Below the pieces are notes generated by a model, which was not told where the DNA came from, searched no databases, and saw only the letters and a program-made list of their open reading frames with translations. Position numbers and translations under genes: made by a program. Shown here one piece after another: positions 38,781 through 47,975 of a stretch of 64,000 bases of DNA. Positions within the stretch are counted from its first letter, which is position 1. Each line of letters begins with the position of its first letter. This DNA is from Xylanibacter rodentium. GTDB taxonomy: Bacteria; Bacteroidota; Bacteroidia; Bacteroidales; Bacteroidaceae. The stretch lies in contig NZ_JABKKE010000015.1 in NCBI RefSeq assembly GCF_013166575.1, positions 1-64,000 of the forward strand, written 5' to 3'.

Positions 38781-39920
38781 TTAACTTCCTCTGTCTTCTT
38801 TTATCTTCACCTCCGTATCGTCCGCGAGATTGAGATTTCCGGAAGTTATTATTATATCACCCTCGTTCACCGTAGTGTTTTTCCGCTCACATCCCGTTAT
38901 GGCAAAACTCGTGAGATTGCCGTACATTATGTCGACGTATGTCCATACCGCCCGGTGCGTCTTATTGTCATAGACGAAAACGACATGATATCCGTCACGC
39001 TCCACCACCGCTTCCTTGGGCACTACAAACATGTCGGGTACGGAGTTCTCGATGGTCACTTTCACGTTCATGCCGTCCATAAGCCGGTCGGAAGTGTTTT
39101 TGATACGCGCCTTGACAGAGACGAGCCCCTTGGCATCGACGGTGGGATTGATTTCCGTCACCGTACCGTCAAGCGACAGTTCGCCATCGACAAACGGCGA
39201 CACCTTGACCTGCGTACCCGTTCTGACGGAAACGAGCTCGGCCTCCAGCACTTTAAACTCCACATCAAAGAACGAATCGTCTATCAGCGTACAGAACTTG
39301 TCGCCGCGCTGATACGGCCGGGCTACAAGGTCGGCAATCCTTCCACCGAACGGAGCTTTAAGACTACAGTCGTGCAGAGCCTGCTCGGCGGTGCGGAGCG
39401 CGAACCTTGCCGAGTAGTAGCCCGATGTGACCTCTGCTCTGTGGAGCACTTCAGCCGGCACGTTGTCCGTGATTCCGTCATATCCCAAACCTATCAGCTT
39501 GTCCTGCAATTCCACCTTGGCCTTCTCAAGGTCTCTTTGGGATTTTTCGAGTGCCGACCTGCGTTCACGGGTATCCGCCACGGCCAATACCGTACCGGCA
39601 GACACCCGCTGTCCGTTCTTTACGTTCACGCTCTGCAATATCTCTCCCGTCTTAGGGCACATAAGCTCGGCACGGCGTATGGCTGCCAGACGCCCGTTGC
39701 ACAACACCTGTTTTTGGAACGTCTGTCTGCACAACACGGTCGTGTCGACCTCGATTACAGTCTCTTCCCTTACAGCCGTCTGCAAGTCTTCACCCTCGTC
39801 AGCCTTTTCGCTGTGGCCAATCACATAAATTCCGTAAGCCATCCCACCGATAGCGGCAACGGCCACTGCAACAGTTCCGATTATCTTTATATATTTCTTC
39901 ATCATATACATAATTGTCAT
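38781..39920 (-). CDS. RND periplasmic adaptor (membrane fusion protein)
   Basis: A 379-aa adaptor. The N-terminal membrane anchor (KYIKIIGTVAVAVAAIGGMAYGIYV) precedes the lipoyl-like half (LCNGRLAAIRRAELMCPKTGEI), a helical hairpin (ALEKSQRDLEKAKVELQDK), the second lipoyl half (LKAPFGGRIADLVARPYQRGD) and the beta-barrel (VKARIKNTSDRLMDGMNVKVTI). It bridges the permeases and the TolC protein encoded just upstream. The start could also be at internal Met 4, 6 or 7. Confidence 0.92.
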   Translation of the reverse strand: MTIMYMMKKYIKIIGTVAVAVAAIGGMAYGIYVIGHSEKADEGEDLQTAVREETVIEVDTTVLCRQTFQKQVLCNGRLAAIRRAELMCPKTGEILQSVNVKNGQRVSAGTVLAVADTRERRSALEKSQRDLEKAKVELQDKLIGLGYDGITDNVPAEVLHRAEVTSGYYSARFALRTAEQALHDCSLKAPFGGRIADLVARPYQRGDKFCTLIDDSFFDVEFKVLEAELVSVRTGTQVKVSPFVDGELSLDGTVTEINPTVDAKGLVSVKARIKNTSDRLMDGMNVKVTIENSVPDMFVVPKEAVVERDGYHVVFVYDNKTHRAVWTYVDIMYGNLTSFAITGCERKNTTVNEGDIIITSGNLNLADDTEVKIKEDRGS

Positions 39921-39940
39921 TTTGTTCTTTTACAGTCTCA

Positions 39941-41422
39941 TCACTTCATCAGCTCATCAAAATCCACCGTAATGTCACGTCCGCTCTGCCAGTCGTGCAG
40001 TGTCGATTTCTGCAAGGCATAATAATCGCTCCAAAACGTTTTCAATTGACTGAGATACTGCGCCTTGGCCGATTCCATTTCTTGTTGTGCAGTGTTAAGG
40101 TCCGTGACCGATATGGCTCCTGTCTCATATCGCCGGCGTGTAATCTCATACCGCTCTTCGGCTATATCCTGCGCTCGCAGGGCATTGCGGCACTGTTGAG
40201 GCTGGGCGTTGAACTGTGTCACTTTCTTCCTCAAATCCTGCATGTAGTCCATGTGTGTCTGTTCCACCTTCGTGCGCACCATATCAAGCCGTGCCTGTGC
40301 CATTTTCACCCTGCCACGGCTTACACCCCAATCGAATATCGGCAGCGAGAGCGACAGACCTATGATTTCGTTGTCTCTCAGCCGGCTGTATGCCGCATCC
40401 ATAGTATGCCCCGTCTGCGTGAATCCCAGTTCGCTGCTCAGCGTCATCTGTATGCCGCGCGACGATTTGGCCTGGGCCAGTTCCTTTTCGGCCTGAAGCA
40501 TCTGCAACTTCTGTTCGAGCGAGTGCGACGAATTGGTGATGGCCTTTTGCAGCACCTCGTCCACACTCACCGTCATATCAGGCACGGTGTAGGGCGGGAT
40601 TAGCTCGGCGCGCGAGTAGTCGGTCACGCGCAAGTACGAAAACAGTTCGTACATGGCGTCGTCAAGCGTTATCTTGTTTTTAGTCACAGCCATGCGCGCG
40701 TTGAGCAGCGACAGCTCCATCTGCAGCACCTCGCTTTTCGTCGTAGTGGTCAGTGCAAGCCGTTTCTGCGCCACATCATACAGCCGTTCGCGGTCACTCA
40801 CCGTCTGCATGCTCTGTCTATAGTCCGACTGTGCCGACAGCACGTTGAAGAACAGCTGGGTAACCTTTATCGTTATGTCCTGCAGGGCGGTGATATACGT
40901 GCGCTCGGCTATCCGGTATTCCACCGGCGCCGTCTTCTTCTCCCATTTCAGAGTGTTGAACGAGCGCAGCGGCTGTGTATAGCTTATACGCAAAGGCTGC
41001 GAATTATACGTTTTCTCGTTATAGGTAAACTGATCCAGACGATACAGATACGACTGCAACGACACCTTACCGCCCGTAGCCGCTATCTGCTGGTCGACGG
41101 ACAACGTCACGGAATTGGTCATCGTGTTGTTGTTCACAAGGTTCACACGGCCCGTCTTAGGGTCGCGGGCCTCCACCACCGAGTGGTTGAAGCCGCCCAG
41201 CTTGCCGCCGATGTTGACCGAGGGCATCAGCTGGGCCTTGAACGAGCGGTACTGCCAGTAGCTACTCATGTACGAGTAACGCGATATCTGTGCGTCGAGG
41301 CTGTTCTCGCAGGCTATCGTTATCGCGTCAGACAACGTGAGCTGCTGGGCATATCCTGCCGTACACAGCAAGTACAGCATCACAGTCGACGAAACCTTTA
41401 TTCGGTATCTTTTTCTTTTCAT
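39941..41422 (-). CDS. TolC-family outer membrane efflux protein
   Basis: A 493-aa outer membrane channel. Signal peptide (SSTVMLYLLCTAGYA) then two TolC repeats beginning LTLSDAITIACENSLDAQI and TVSVDEVLQKAITNSSHSLEQ, with long alpha-helical coiled-coil stretches (AEKELAQAKSS, MESAKAQYLSQLKTFW). It is the first gene of the four-gene efflux operon, 20 bp upstream of the adaptor, and follows the NVEALA-region lipoprotein gene by only 31 bp, so read-through from that region is possible. Confidence 0.92.
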   Translation of the reverse strand: MKRKRYRIKVSSTVMLYLLCTAGYAQQLTLSDAITIACENSLDAQISRYSYMSSYWQYRSFKAQLMPSVNIGGKLGGFNHSVVEARDPKTGRVNLVNNNTMTNSVTLSVDQQIAATGGKVSLQSYLYRLDQFTYNEKTYNSQPLRISYTQPLRSFNTLKWEKKTAPVEYRIAERTYITALQDITIKVTQLFFNVLSAQSDYRQSMQTVSDRERLYDVAQKRLALTTTTKSEVLQMELSLLNARMAVTKNKITLDDAMYELFSYLRVTDYSRAELIPPYTVPDMTVSVDEVLQKAITNSSHSLEQKLQMLQAEKELAQAKSSRGIQMTLSSELGFTQTGHTMDAAYSRLRDNEIIGLSLSLPIFDWGVSRGRVKMAQARLDMVRTKVEQTHMDYMQDLRKKVTQFNAQPQQCRNALRAQDIAEERYEITRRRYETGAISVTDLNTAQQEMESAKAQYLSQLKTFWSDYYALQKSTLHDWQSGRDITVDFDELMK

Positions 41423-41453
41423 CTGTGGTTATGTCAATTGATTTTTATTATCA

Positions 41454-41732
41454 CTATTCATACAAATTACATACATCTGCATTCTTCATTTGGAAGTATC
41501 CTATAACTTTCTTCACATTATCCAACGAATCAAGAATAAAAACGTAATTCGTACAATATTTCGAAAATCCAGAATTAGAAGATATAAATTTTTTGGAGGT
41601 ATCTACATATAAATCCTTCGTTGAAATTGTAATTTTTTCAGGGAAAGAGGGTTCTCTTTTACATCTTATCATACATATAAGTGATAAGAGTACAAAAGTA
41701 ATGGCAAGTAATATATGTGATAATCTTTTCAT
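41454..41732 (-). CDS. Small lipoprotein of unknown function
   Basis: A 92-aa protein with a hydrophobic N-terminus (ILLAITFVLLSLICMIRC) that may be a lipoprotein signal. The start at 41732 overlaps the stop of the propeller gene (41729) by 4 bp; the upstream ATG at 41756 would lie well inside that gene. The C-terminal YVFILDSLDNVKKVIGYF faintly recalls the last strand of the thioredoxin-like proteins in this locus, so it may be a shortened relative. I do not recognise a family. Confidence 0.6.
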   Translation of the reverse strand: MKRLSHILLAITFVLLSLICMIRCKREPSFPEKITISTKDLYVDTSKKFISSNSGFSKYCTNYVFILDSLDNVKKVIGYFQMKNADVCNLYE

Positions 41733-42865
41733 TTTTTCTTGAATGATAGGATACAAAAATTACTGTTGAAACTGTAATCCTTGGACAATGAATCTTTCAA
41801 TCGTTCCAATAGTCGGCTCGTTTTTTTCGATTTGTACATTTCCGGATTAAGGAACACATCGGGCGAAATAACCGAATAGAATATACAATCACGGTAATCC
41901 ATAATATTTGGATTCCAATCAGTGTAACGGCTCACTTTTAATGTGTTTCTCTTTGTATCATACAAAAATATATTGTAAACACCAAAAAAATTACCCCATC
42001 CGTATACTGTTCCATTTGCATAATATTCACGTGTAATCTCGTCATAGTCAGTTGCGTTTTTAAAAAACCTCTCGCTAATAACATCCTCATAGGTCGAAAT
42101 TCTATCGTTATATAATGCAACGGATTTATGCTTTGAGATGTCTGATATTGAGAAAAAATGAAAACAGGTGTTGAAGTTATCGTAATAGCAAACGGTGTCA
42201 CCGTCTTTTTGCAAGGGGTATCTAACGAATGGCGGTTGGAACATCGGTTTTGGCAGCACACCAAGTTTCCTATCCGTCATGTTGAAATCGTCATCAAAGA
42301 AGTATAGCAACGACTCCCTTTCATATTCCTCTCTTCTTAAATGGTTTGTGGAAAATATAAATCCATCCTTTATCTTCAAGATGTTTCTGAAAAACGATTT
42401 GTTTGACAACCGTACTGTTTTTATGAAATCCCCATTTGTGCTGTAAACAATCACTGTAGGCAACTCACTCAGTATATATATTCTTTGTTTTTGCTCATCC
42501 ACCGTAAAATCAACAATGTTCTGGTACTCGCCTCGACCATTTCCACAATCTCCTATCTTCCGGCTGAATTTACCGTCTTTATGAAATGCAAAGAGAGAAG
42601 GCATAGCTTTCCGATCAAATATATAGAACATACTGTCCGTACATTGCATTTTCTCGACTTTGCCCAACATGCATTTTTCATTGTTTTCCAATTCTATGAC
42701 GCTAAAACCGGTGAAGACATCCTGTAGTTCCAAATGCTCTTTGTTGTTAGGAATAGTTACCGTTATATCAGCCTGAATCTGTTGATATTCCTTGCATGAA
42801 AAGAATATCAAGGTATACGAAAGGCAATACATAGATGATATGTAATTAAAAATTTTTCTCATCAA
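41729..42865 (-). CDS. 6-bladed beta-propeller lipoprotein (1)
   Basis: A 378-aa lipoprotein (lipobox LIFFSC). The propeller pattern is clear, with repeated blades such as DSMFYIFDRKAMPSLFAFHKDGKF, GNGRGEYQNIVDFTVDEQKQRIYI and VIVYSTNGDFIKTVRL. GxGRGEY at the start of blade 2 is typical of the BF3164/TolB-like family found beside NVEALA genes. No NVEALA gene is directly adjacent here. It is followed by a small lipoprotein (4-bp overlap). Function unknown; lipidated and so membrane-attached. Confidence 0.82.
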   Translation of the reverse strand: MMRKIFNYISSMYCLSYTLIFFSCKEYQQIQADITVTIPNNKEHLELQDVFTGFSVIELENNEKCMLGKVEKMQCTDSMFYIFDRKAMPSLFAFHKDGKFSRKIGDCGNGRGEYQNIVDFTVDEQKQRIYILSELPTVIVYSTNGDFIKTVRLSNKSFFRNILKIKDGFIFSTNHLRREEYERESLLYFFDDDFNMTDRKLGVLPKPMFQPPFVRYPLQKDGDTVCYYDNFNTCFHFFSISDISKHKSVALYNDRISTYEDVISERFFKNATDYDEITREYYANGTVYGWGNFFGVYNIFLYDTKRNTLKVSRYTDWNPNIMDYRDCIFYSVISPDVFLNPEMYKSKKTSRLLERLKDSLSKDYSFNSNFCILSFKKK

Positions 42866-43062
42866 TTCGTAATCAATTTATTATTTAGTTACCACATATG
42901 GGGTTGTTGCAATAGATACTAACCACACAATTCATATAGAGAAATGTCTTTTACGTCTGACCGCGACAGAAACATCAAGGTGTACCGTGATACTGGCATT
43001 TCTGTTACGGAATTAATTGCGGTCCAATCGGAGTGCAAGGACAGTGCAGTGTAATTGTAATA

Positions 43063-44862
43063 TCATCGACTTGGTACCATGCCGTGGGGACATACCTGTT
43101 CCGATTCTTTTATTATCCACCAGGCATTGCCTTTCATCTCATTTGTCGCCTCCGACGTCACTTTCTCTTTAAAATTGGCTATCATATACGCTGTTATCAC
43201 GCAGTCATCTTGACGACCCTGCTCCTTGTAGAGCAACATAAGCCGGTACAATGGATAAAGCCTGTTGGGCATGACAGCGAACGCCTTTTTATAAGCTTGT
43301 TCAGCCAATTCATACTGCCGCATCTCTTTATAATTGTTGCCGGTCAACACATAGAACATCGGATCGGCACTGCACATTGTTCCGCGACGCAGGACATCGT
43401 TACTGTCGTGATAACGCCTCGCTGTGTTCAAGGCCTTGCCGAAGTCGAAAAGAAATTCGGCATTGTCGCTCATCACGGGCAGAAGTTCATAATAGTCCTC
43501 GATGAACGCCTCGTTGTGAAATCCGCTGATAATGGCATACTCACTGTCGGCCTCGTAGCTTTCCCTTACCATCCCATATATCTGTTTTCCGGTAAAAGCC
43601 AACATACCGGCCATCAACAATGTCTTTATCCTACCGATGGCAAACAGCGCCTTTCCTCCTGACGACTCGCTCCATGCCACCGTCATCACAACTATAATCT
43701 TATATGGCAGAAGGTCAAACGGATAGGAAAACATCGAAAATATCAGCAGCGATGCCATGCCATAGAACAGCGGCCGGCAGCTGCGGTACAGCGAAATCAT
43801 GGCCGACACGCAGAGTGCCACGGCTAATACGGCTCCCGCAACACCTTGCTCAACAAGCGTTTTCAGCAGAATGTTGTAGGCGTTATCTGTCACTCCGGCC
43901 GACGACAGGTCGACACCACATTCGTGCATACGCGCCATACCCTCGGCAACGGCATGGCAAAATCCGCCCGTGCCCACACCAAGCCACGGGCTGTCGAGCC
44001 ATGTGGTAAGAGCTGCCTGCCATATTATCATCCGTCCGTCGGCCGAACCTTGCTTTACGAGATAAAACGCTATGCTCGCCACGGCCAGCACTCCCCACAC
44101 CGCAAAGCGGTAGCGGCGGTAATGGCGGCGGTATATCCACAGGGCTACCACTGCAAGTCCTACGAAGGCGGCGCGACTCCACGTGGCGGGCAGGACAACA
44201 GCCATTATCAGAACTGCAACAGCCAGAACGTGCCTCCACTCTGTATTTTTCAACATCGTTGCAATACGCCCGGGCACAACCGACGGCATCGTTCCGAAAA
44301 CTTTCCGGTTACCTATCTCCCGCATGGCTGCCAACCCGACGGCCAATCCCATCATCAGATATGCCGAATAGGGACCGGGATTAAGAAAATTGCCCGTAAG
44401 CATATATTGCGAATGACGACTCGTGCCGTTAACCATCTGCTCCACGCCCGCCACCGCTTCATAACATCCTCCGGCAATGATACATACAACAAGCATCCAC
44501 GCCGACATGCCCGCCACGCCGAACAGCAGCCTCAACGAGAAGTAAAGCAAAAACACAACAACCGTATGAAGAAATTCCGTCCTGCATGGATATCCGCCGC
44601 CATCCGTCCATATCATGCCGGCATAGAACGCGAACCACACCGTCACCAGCGCATCGGTGACAGTGAACGCCGGCCTCCGACGTGTCATCACACCGAGCAC
44701 AGCCCCTACGGCAAGCAGCACGACTGTGCCGCCGGCAAGCCAAACCTCGGCTTCGGCCCACCGCCGTTCCACCGGCTGAAAGGTAAGGCAGACAAGCAGC
44801 AGGATGATGAGGGCGGCAGTGTATCTACGGACTACAAGTATTGTTTGTGGAATGGTGTTCAT
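43063..44862 (-). CDS. O-antigen ligase/Wzy-like membrane protein with TPR tail
   Basis: A 599-aa protein. About 11-12 membrane helices contain the Wzy_C/O-antigen-ligase signature in the central loop (PATWSRAAFVGLAVVALW, then WLDSPWLGVGTGGF). The C-terminal 150 residues are TPR-like (YELAEQAYKKAFAVMPNRLYPLYRLMLLYKEQGR). The ATG at 44862 is preferred to the one at 44907, which adds 15 polar residues before the first helix. In Bacteroidota such proteins are recurrently found beside propeller/NVEALA genes rather than in polysaccharide loci. With signal peptidase and MauE genes just upstream it may modify an exported peptide or protein with glycan; this is conjecture. The gene looks clearly richer in GC than the neighbouring propeller genes. 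Confidence 0.82.
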   Translation of the reverse strand: MNTIPQTILVVRRYTAALIILLLVCLTFQPVERRWAEAEVWLAGGTVVLLAVGAVLGVMTRRRPAFTVTDALVTVWFAFYAGMIWTDGGGYPCRTEFLHTVVVFLLYFSLRLLFGVAGMSAWMLVVCIIAGGCYEAVAGVEQMVNGTSRHSQYMLTGNFLNPGPYSAYLMMGLAVGLAAMREIGNRKVFGTMPSVVPGRIATMLKNTEWRHVLAVAVLIMAVVLPATWSRAAFVGLAVVALWIYRRHYRRYRFAVWGVLAVASIAFYLVKQGSADGRMIIWQAALTTWLDSPWLGVGTGGFCHAVAEGMARMHECGVDLSSAGVTDNAYNILLKTLVEQGVAGAVLAVALCVSAMISLYRSCRPLFYGMASLLIFSMFSYPFDLLPYKIIVVMTVAWSESSGGKALFAIGRIKTLLMAGMLAFTGKQIYGMVRESYEADSEYAIISGFHNEAFIEDYYELLPVMSDNAEFLFDFGKALNTARRYHDSNDVLRRGTMCSADPMFYVLTGNNYKEMRQYELAEQAYKKAFAVMPNRLYPLYRLMLLYKEQGRQDDCVITAYMIANFKEKVTSEATNEMKGNAWWIIKESEQVCPHGMVPSR

Positions 44863-44918
44863 TTTGTTATGTTCTTGTTGTATGTTGTTTTTATGATTCT
44901 GTAACATTTCATTAATCC

Positions 44919-45764
44919 TTAGTTGCCTTTATTCTCTTTTTGTGGCAGAACAATTCTTGTCACAATCCCCACAATATACTCCTCGGGCACGAAGCCCCAA
45001 TAGCGCGAGTCGGACGAGTCGAGCGAATAGTCACCGCAGATGTGATAGTAATTATGATGAAACCGGTGGGTAGTTATACGCCGGCCGTCTGCAAAAACGG
45101 CCATGCTGTCCCGATTACAGGTTATCTTTGCACCGGTCTCCCACTCCAGTATACGGCGGTAGAGCACGGCTTCACGCGGGGTGAGAGTTATGATGTCTCC
45201 CTTGCGGGGCACATACAGCGGGCCCCAGTCCTTGATGTTCCATGCAAACAGGCTGTCGCGACGAGGTGCCACGTCGTACACCCGATAGTGCTTCAGTTCC
45301 TTGACTGTCTTGCCGGCGAGTTGCCGTTGCCGGTCCTCATCGCCCAATTTGCCGCAGTAGTTGTTGTTATGCAAATGGCCGTTTACAGCGCTTAACGTGT
45401 CGCCCGGCAGTCCCACCACGCGCTTGCAGTAGACGTGGTTTATCACGAAGGATATGCGCCAGTGGTGTACGGGATAGTTGAACACCACAATGTCGTTGTG
45501 GCGTATGCCACGCAGCCCGCGCAGCCGTATGGCCCGCAGCTCCTGCCCGTCGCGTGTGAAGTGCAGGTCGGTGTATAGACGCGGGCCAAAGAGCAGCTTG
45601 TTCACTATCACCTTGCTGCCGGGCATGATGGCAGGCGACATCGATGACGACGGCACAGTGAAATAGTCGAACACAAACACCCGTCCGAGCAGCCACAGTG
45701 CGTAAAGCACAGGCACAGCCGTGATAGCGTAGAGCATGATTCTAAAAACCTTTCCCATTCTCAT
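44919..45764 (-). CDS. lepB: Signal peptidase I (S26)
   Basis: A 281-aa type I signal peptidase with one N-terminal membrane helix. The catalytic Ser41 lies in PSSSMSPAIMPGS, and the general-base Lys114 in CKRVVGLPGDTL. Box E is seen as GDYSLDSSDSRYWGFVPEEYIVG. All active-site motifs are intact. It overlaps the MauE-like gene by 4 bp and precedes the ligase-like gene by 56 bp, so the three form a tight unit. Its placement inside the NVEALA locus suggests an accessory enzyme dedicated to the local exported peptides and not the housekeeping copy. Confidence 0.9.
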   Translation of the reverse strand: MRMGKVFRIMLYAITAVPVLYALWLLGRVFVFDYFTVPSSSMSPAIMPGSKVIVNKLLFGPRLYTDLHFTRDGQELRAIRLRGLRGIRHNDIVVFNYPVHHWRISFVINHVYCKRVVGLPGDTLSAVNGHLHNNNYCGKLGDEDRQRQLAGKTVKELKHYRVYDVAPRRDSLFAWNIKDWGPLYVPRKGDIITLTPREAVLYRRILEWETGAKITCNRDSMAVFADGRRITTHRFHHNYYHICGDYSLDSSDSRYWGFVPEEYIVGIVTRIVLPQKENKGN

Positions 45765-46237
45765 CGTCTATTTTCCCGTCCGGTCCTTGCCACAATCCGT
45801 TCGGTCTTCAGAATAAAATACAGGTTGGCAGCGGCCATCACCGCCAGCACGGCACTCTTCACGAACGACGACACCGGCGTGAAGTGCACCAGCTCGCCAA
45901 AACAGCCGCATGTCTCTATGCTTCCCATCATTGTAGGTAAGAAAAGATTGGTGCCTGTGAGATACACAAAGAAAATCAGCATTGCCAAAAAAGCCATTCC
46001 CGTCACCAGGGCAAATCGCCGCCACAATGCAGCGACGCCCACAGCAATTTCCACCGCACAGACCGCAATGGCTATCCCGTAAGCATAGTCGTGCACCCAT
46101 CCGCCCACATATGCGTCACCATACAGCTGCACCTCCTGCTCGAAGGCACGCAGGCCTGCGGCCTTGAGCGAACCGGAAAGGATAAAGCATCCGGCCAGCA
46201 CATACCTTATTATATTATTGATTGTGTTGATGTTCAT
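45761..46237 (-). CDS. MauE/DoxX-like membrane protein with CxC motif
   Basis: A 158-aa protein of four membrane helices, in the MauE/DoxX family (FILSGSLKAAGLRAFEQEVQ, then the cysteine motif ETCGCFGE with Cys110 and Cys112 in the loop before the last helix). In methylotrophs MauE takes part in disulfide maturation of a periplasmic protein, and relatives in Bacteroidota sit with thioredoxin-like proteins. Here it lies 19 bp after a propeller gene and overlaps the signal peptidase gene. A likely electron or disulfide carrier for the local thioredoxin-like proteins and Cys-rich peptides (inference). Confidence 0.82.
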   Translation of the reverse strand: MNINTINNIIRYVLAGCFILSGSLKAAGLRAFEQEVQLYGDAYVGGWVHDYAYGIAIAVCAVEIAVGVAALWRRFALVTGMAFLAMLIFFVYLTGTNLFLPTMMGSIETCGCFGELVHFTPVSSFVKSAVLAVMAAANLYFILKTERIVARTGRENRR

Positions 46238-46256
46238 TGTTTCACAGGTTCTTTAG

Positions 46257-47378
46257 TCATTGTTTTGCAATCACCAATATCGGGTTCAATCCCATTCCCA
46301 TCTGCTCGGCTGCCGCGATGTCAATGCCAAGCCTTTGCAGGTCCTGCTCTCCCATTTCTTCGACATGAAGCAGATCCATACACGTGTTGCCGTCGCTCAC
46401 CCACGGCCAGAAAGTGGTCTCGGCCATTCCCGGTATGCGTATGTGTCGTTCCGGGCCGTAACTATACACAGAATTGTATACAACGGTATTCGTCTCCCTT
46501 GACACTATCACTTCCTGACACGCCCTTTTCTGTATGATGGAAAGGAAGATGTACTTGTCGGTTATCACCATCTTGTCGATATGGTGCTGCGAGTCGCTGT
46601 TCATTTCGCGGTATTCCATATCCTCAATGTATCTTCTCGATGGAGTGTTTTTGCCCTGGTCGAGCGTCAGCTCCACCGACAGGCCTTCGGACGACAGGAG
46701 AAACAGGCGATTGTCGAAAGGCAGCTTAAAATACGCGCCGCCGATGCCGTTGCGCAACATTCCTGTCTTGTACATCGACACGCCTATCTTCTCTTTATCC
46801 GAATATACGGTATACGATTTCAGCTCTTCGCCATCGGCAGATACCGTTTTCAAGTATACTGTCAACCCGTCAGCAGTGTATTTCCGCACCTCGCACACCA
46901 TGCAGTCCAGGTCGCTGTTCCATCTTGCCGCCTGCAGCATTTCTTTTTTGCTTGTCAGCCGAAACCGGCCCAAATAATTTCCGTTTATGTCATACTTGTA
47001 GATAAAACCGTCACGGGTCCCCAACAATACAATCCAGTGCTTCTTATCGTAATTGGCCGAATTGAGGCTTCCGTGTTCGCCATGCCCCTTGCCAAATGTT
47101 CCTATGCGGTTACGGAACTTGCCGTCAAGCGCAAAACGGTAAATGTTGTTCCGGTCCCAGATAAACACGTTTTCGTCATCGGCCGCAAAAACATTCGGAG
47201 TGCGCAGAAGACAGTCTTCAGTGGTCTCCAGCGGCACAAAGCTTACGGAAGAGAATATGTCTTCAGTGTCAAGCGAGGTGTCGACATCAATGTCGTACAA
47301 ATCGATTACTTTCTTTTCCGTATCGCACGAAACAAGAAAGAGGCATATTGCCAAAAGATACTTTATTGTTTTCATCAC
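46257..47378 (-). CDS. 6-bladed beta-propeller lipoprotein (2)
   Basis: A 373-aa lipoprotein (lipobox LFLVSC). Typical blade sequences are VFAADDENVFIWDRNNIYRFALDGKFRNRIG and GKGHGEHGSLNSANYDKKHWIVLLG, with the family pattern FSSVSFVPLETTEDCLL near the mature N-terminus. Its start lies 92 bp inside the end of the thioredoxin-like gene upstream, which is unusually deep overlap and suggests that the upstream gene lost an earlier stop codon. MauE follows after 19 bp. Confidence 0.85.
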   Translation of the reverse strand: MMKTIKYLLAICLFLVSCDTEKKVIDLYDIDVDTSLDTEDIFSSVSFVPLETTEDCLLRTPNVFAADDENVFIWDRNNIYRFALDGKFRNRIGTFGKGHGEHGSLNSANYDKKHWIVLLGTRDGFIYKYDINGNYLGRFRLTSKKEMLQAARWNSDLDCMVCEVRKYTADGLTVYLKTVSADGEELKSYTVYSDKEKIGVSMYKTGMLRNGIGGAYFKLPFDNRLFLLSSEGLSVELTLDQGKNTPSRRYIEDMEYREMNSDSQHHIDKMVITDKYIFLSIIQKRACQEVIVSRETNTVVYNSVYSYGPERHIRIPGMAETTFWPWVSDGNTCMDLLHVEEMGEQDLQRLGIDIAAAEQMGMGLNPILVIAKQ

Positions 47379-47973
47379 TACTTTTTTGTTTTAGGATATT
47401 ACATGTTGATGAAATTAAATTGTCGTAATATGTCATATTTAGAGAATTTATATGTTTCCGATATAAATTTGTTAACTTCTCTCTCCCAAAAGGTTCTCCT
47501 ACAAGAATAATCTCGTTGTTTTTATTCAACAAAAAAGTCTTGTTGCAGGCTAAAATCCCTTTCAATCCGTTTCTTTCTTCAAAAACCTTTGAATCATAAT
47601 ACATGAGTGGGAAATCCAAAGACAGTCTTTTTGTCATTTCAAATATCTTATCGTCATAATCAGAATGTAAGATTATTATATACGCCACATCTTTATTCAA
47701 TTCCTTTATTTCCTTTTGCCATAATTTAAGCGTCTTGATGCCACATGATGTACAAGATATATTATCCATGTACGTTATTATTTTTATGTCTTGCTTGATT
47801 AAATTGCCCAATGATAATTTACTGTTACAAGGAAGTTCCTTGTAGCCATCACAGAATGTAATTTTCCGGTGTGACAACTCTTTTACTTCATTTATTATTC
47901 TATCGTTGTTATTACATGAAAACAATAAAACTGTCATTATAGAGATTATGATTTTTCTATAGTTCATATTCAT
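47287..47973 (-). CDS. Thioredoxin-like lipoprotein (CTSC), extended C-terminus
   Basis: A 228-aa lipoprotein (lipobox VLLFSC20). The redox motif is Cys74-Thr-Ser-Cys77 after a central beta strand (KIITYMDNISCTSC), followed by a helix (LKLWQKEIKELN) and the C-terminal signature NKTFLLNKNNEIILVGEP. That signature recurs in all four proteins of this family in the window. The others end about 25-35 residues after it; this one runs about 70 and overlaps the next gene by 92 bp. It follows a propeller gene by two bases. Possibly reduces or forms disulfides in the exported peptides. Confidence 0.78.
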   Translation of the reverse strand: MNMNYRKIIISIMTVLLFSCNNNDRIINEVKELSHRKITFCDGYKELPCNSKLSLGNLIKQDIKIITYMDNISCTSCGIKTLKLWQKEIKELNKDVAYIIILHSDYDDKIFEMTKRLSLDFPLMYYDSKVFEERNGLKGILACNKTFLLNKNNEIILVGEPFGREKLTNLYRKHINSLNMTYYDNLISSTCNILKQKSSDENNKVSFGNMPLSCFVRYGKESNRFVRH

Positions 47974-47975
47974 TC

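Noticed and set aside
42917..43062. In-frame continuation of about 46 codons after the TGA of the ligase-like gene (suggesting stop-codon read-through)
   Set aside because: An open run of that length is expected by chance fairly often, the protein already ends in a complete TPR, and no recoding signal is visible.
43846..44904. Long plus-strand frame of 352 aa antisense to the ligase-like gene
   Set aside because: It is a His/Arg-rich shadow produced by the GC-rich membrane-protein codons on the other strand.
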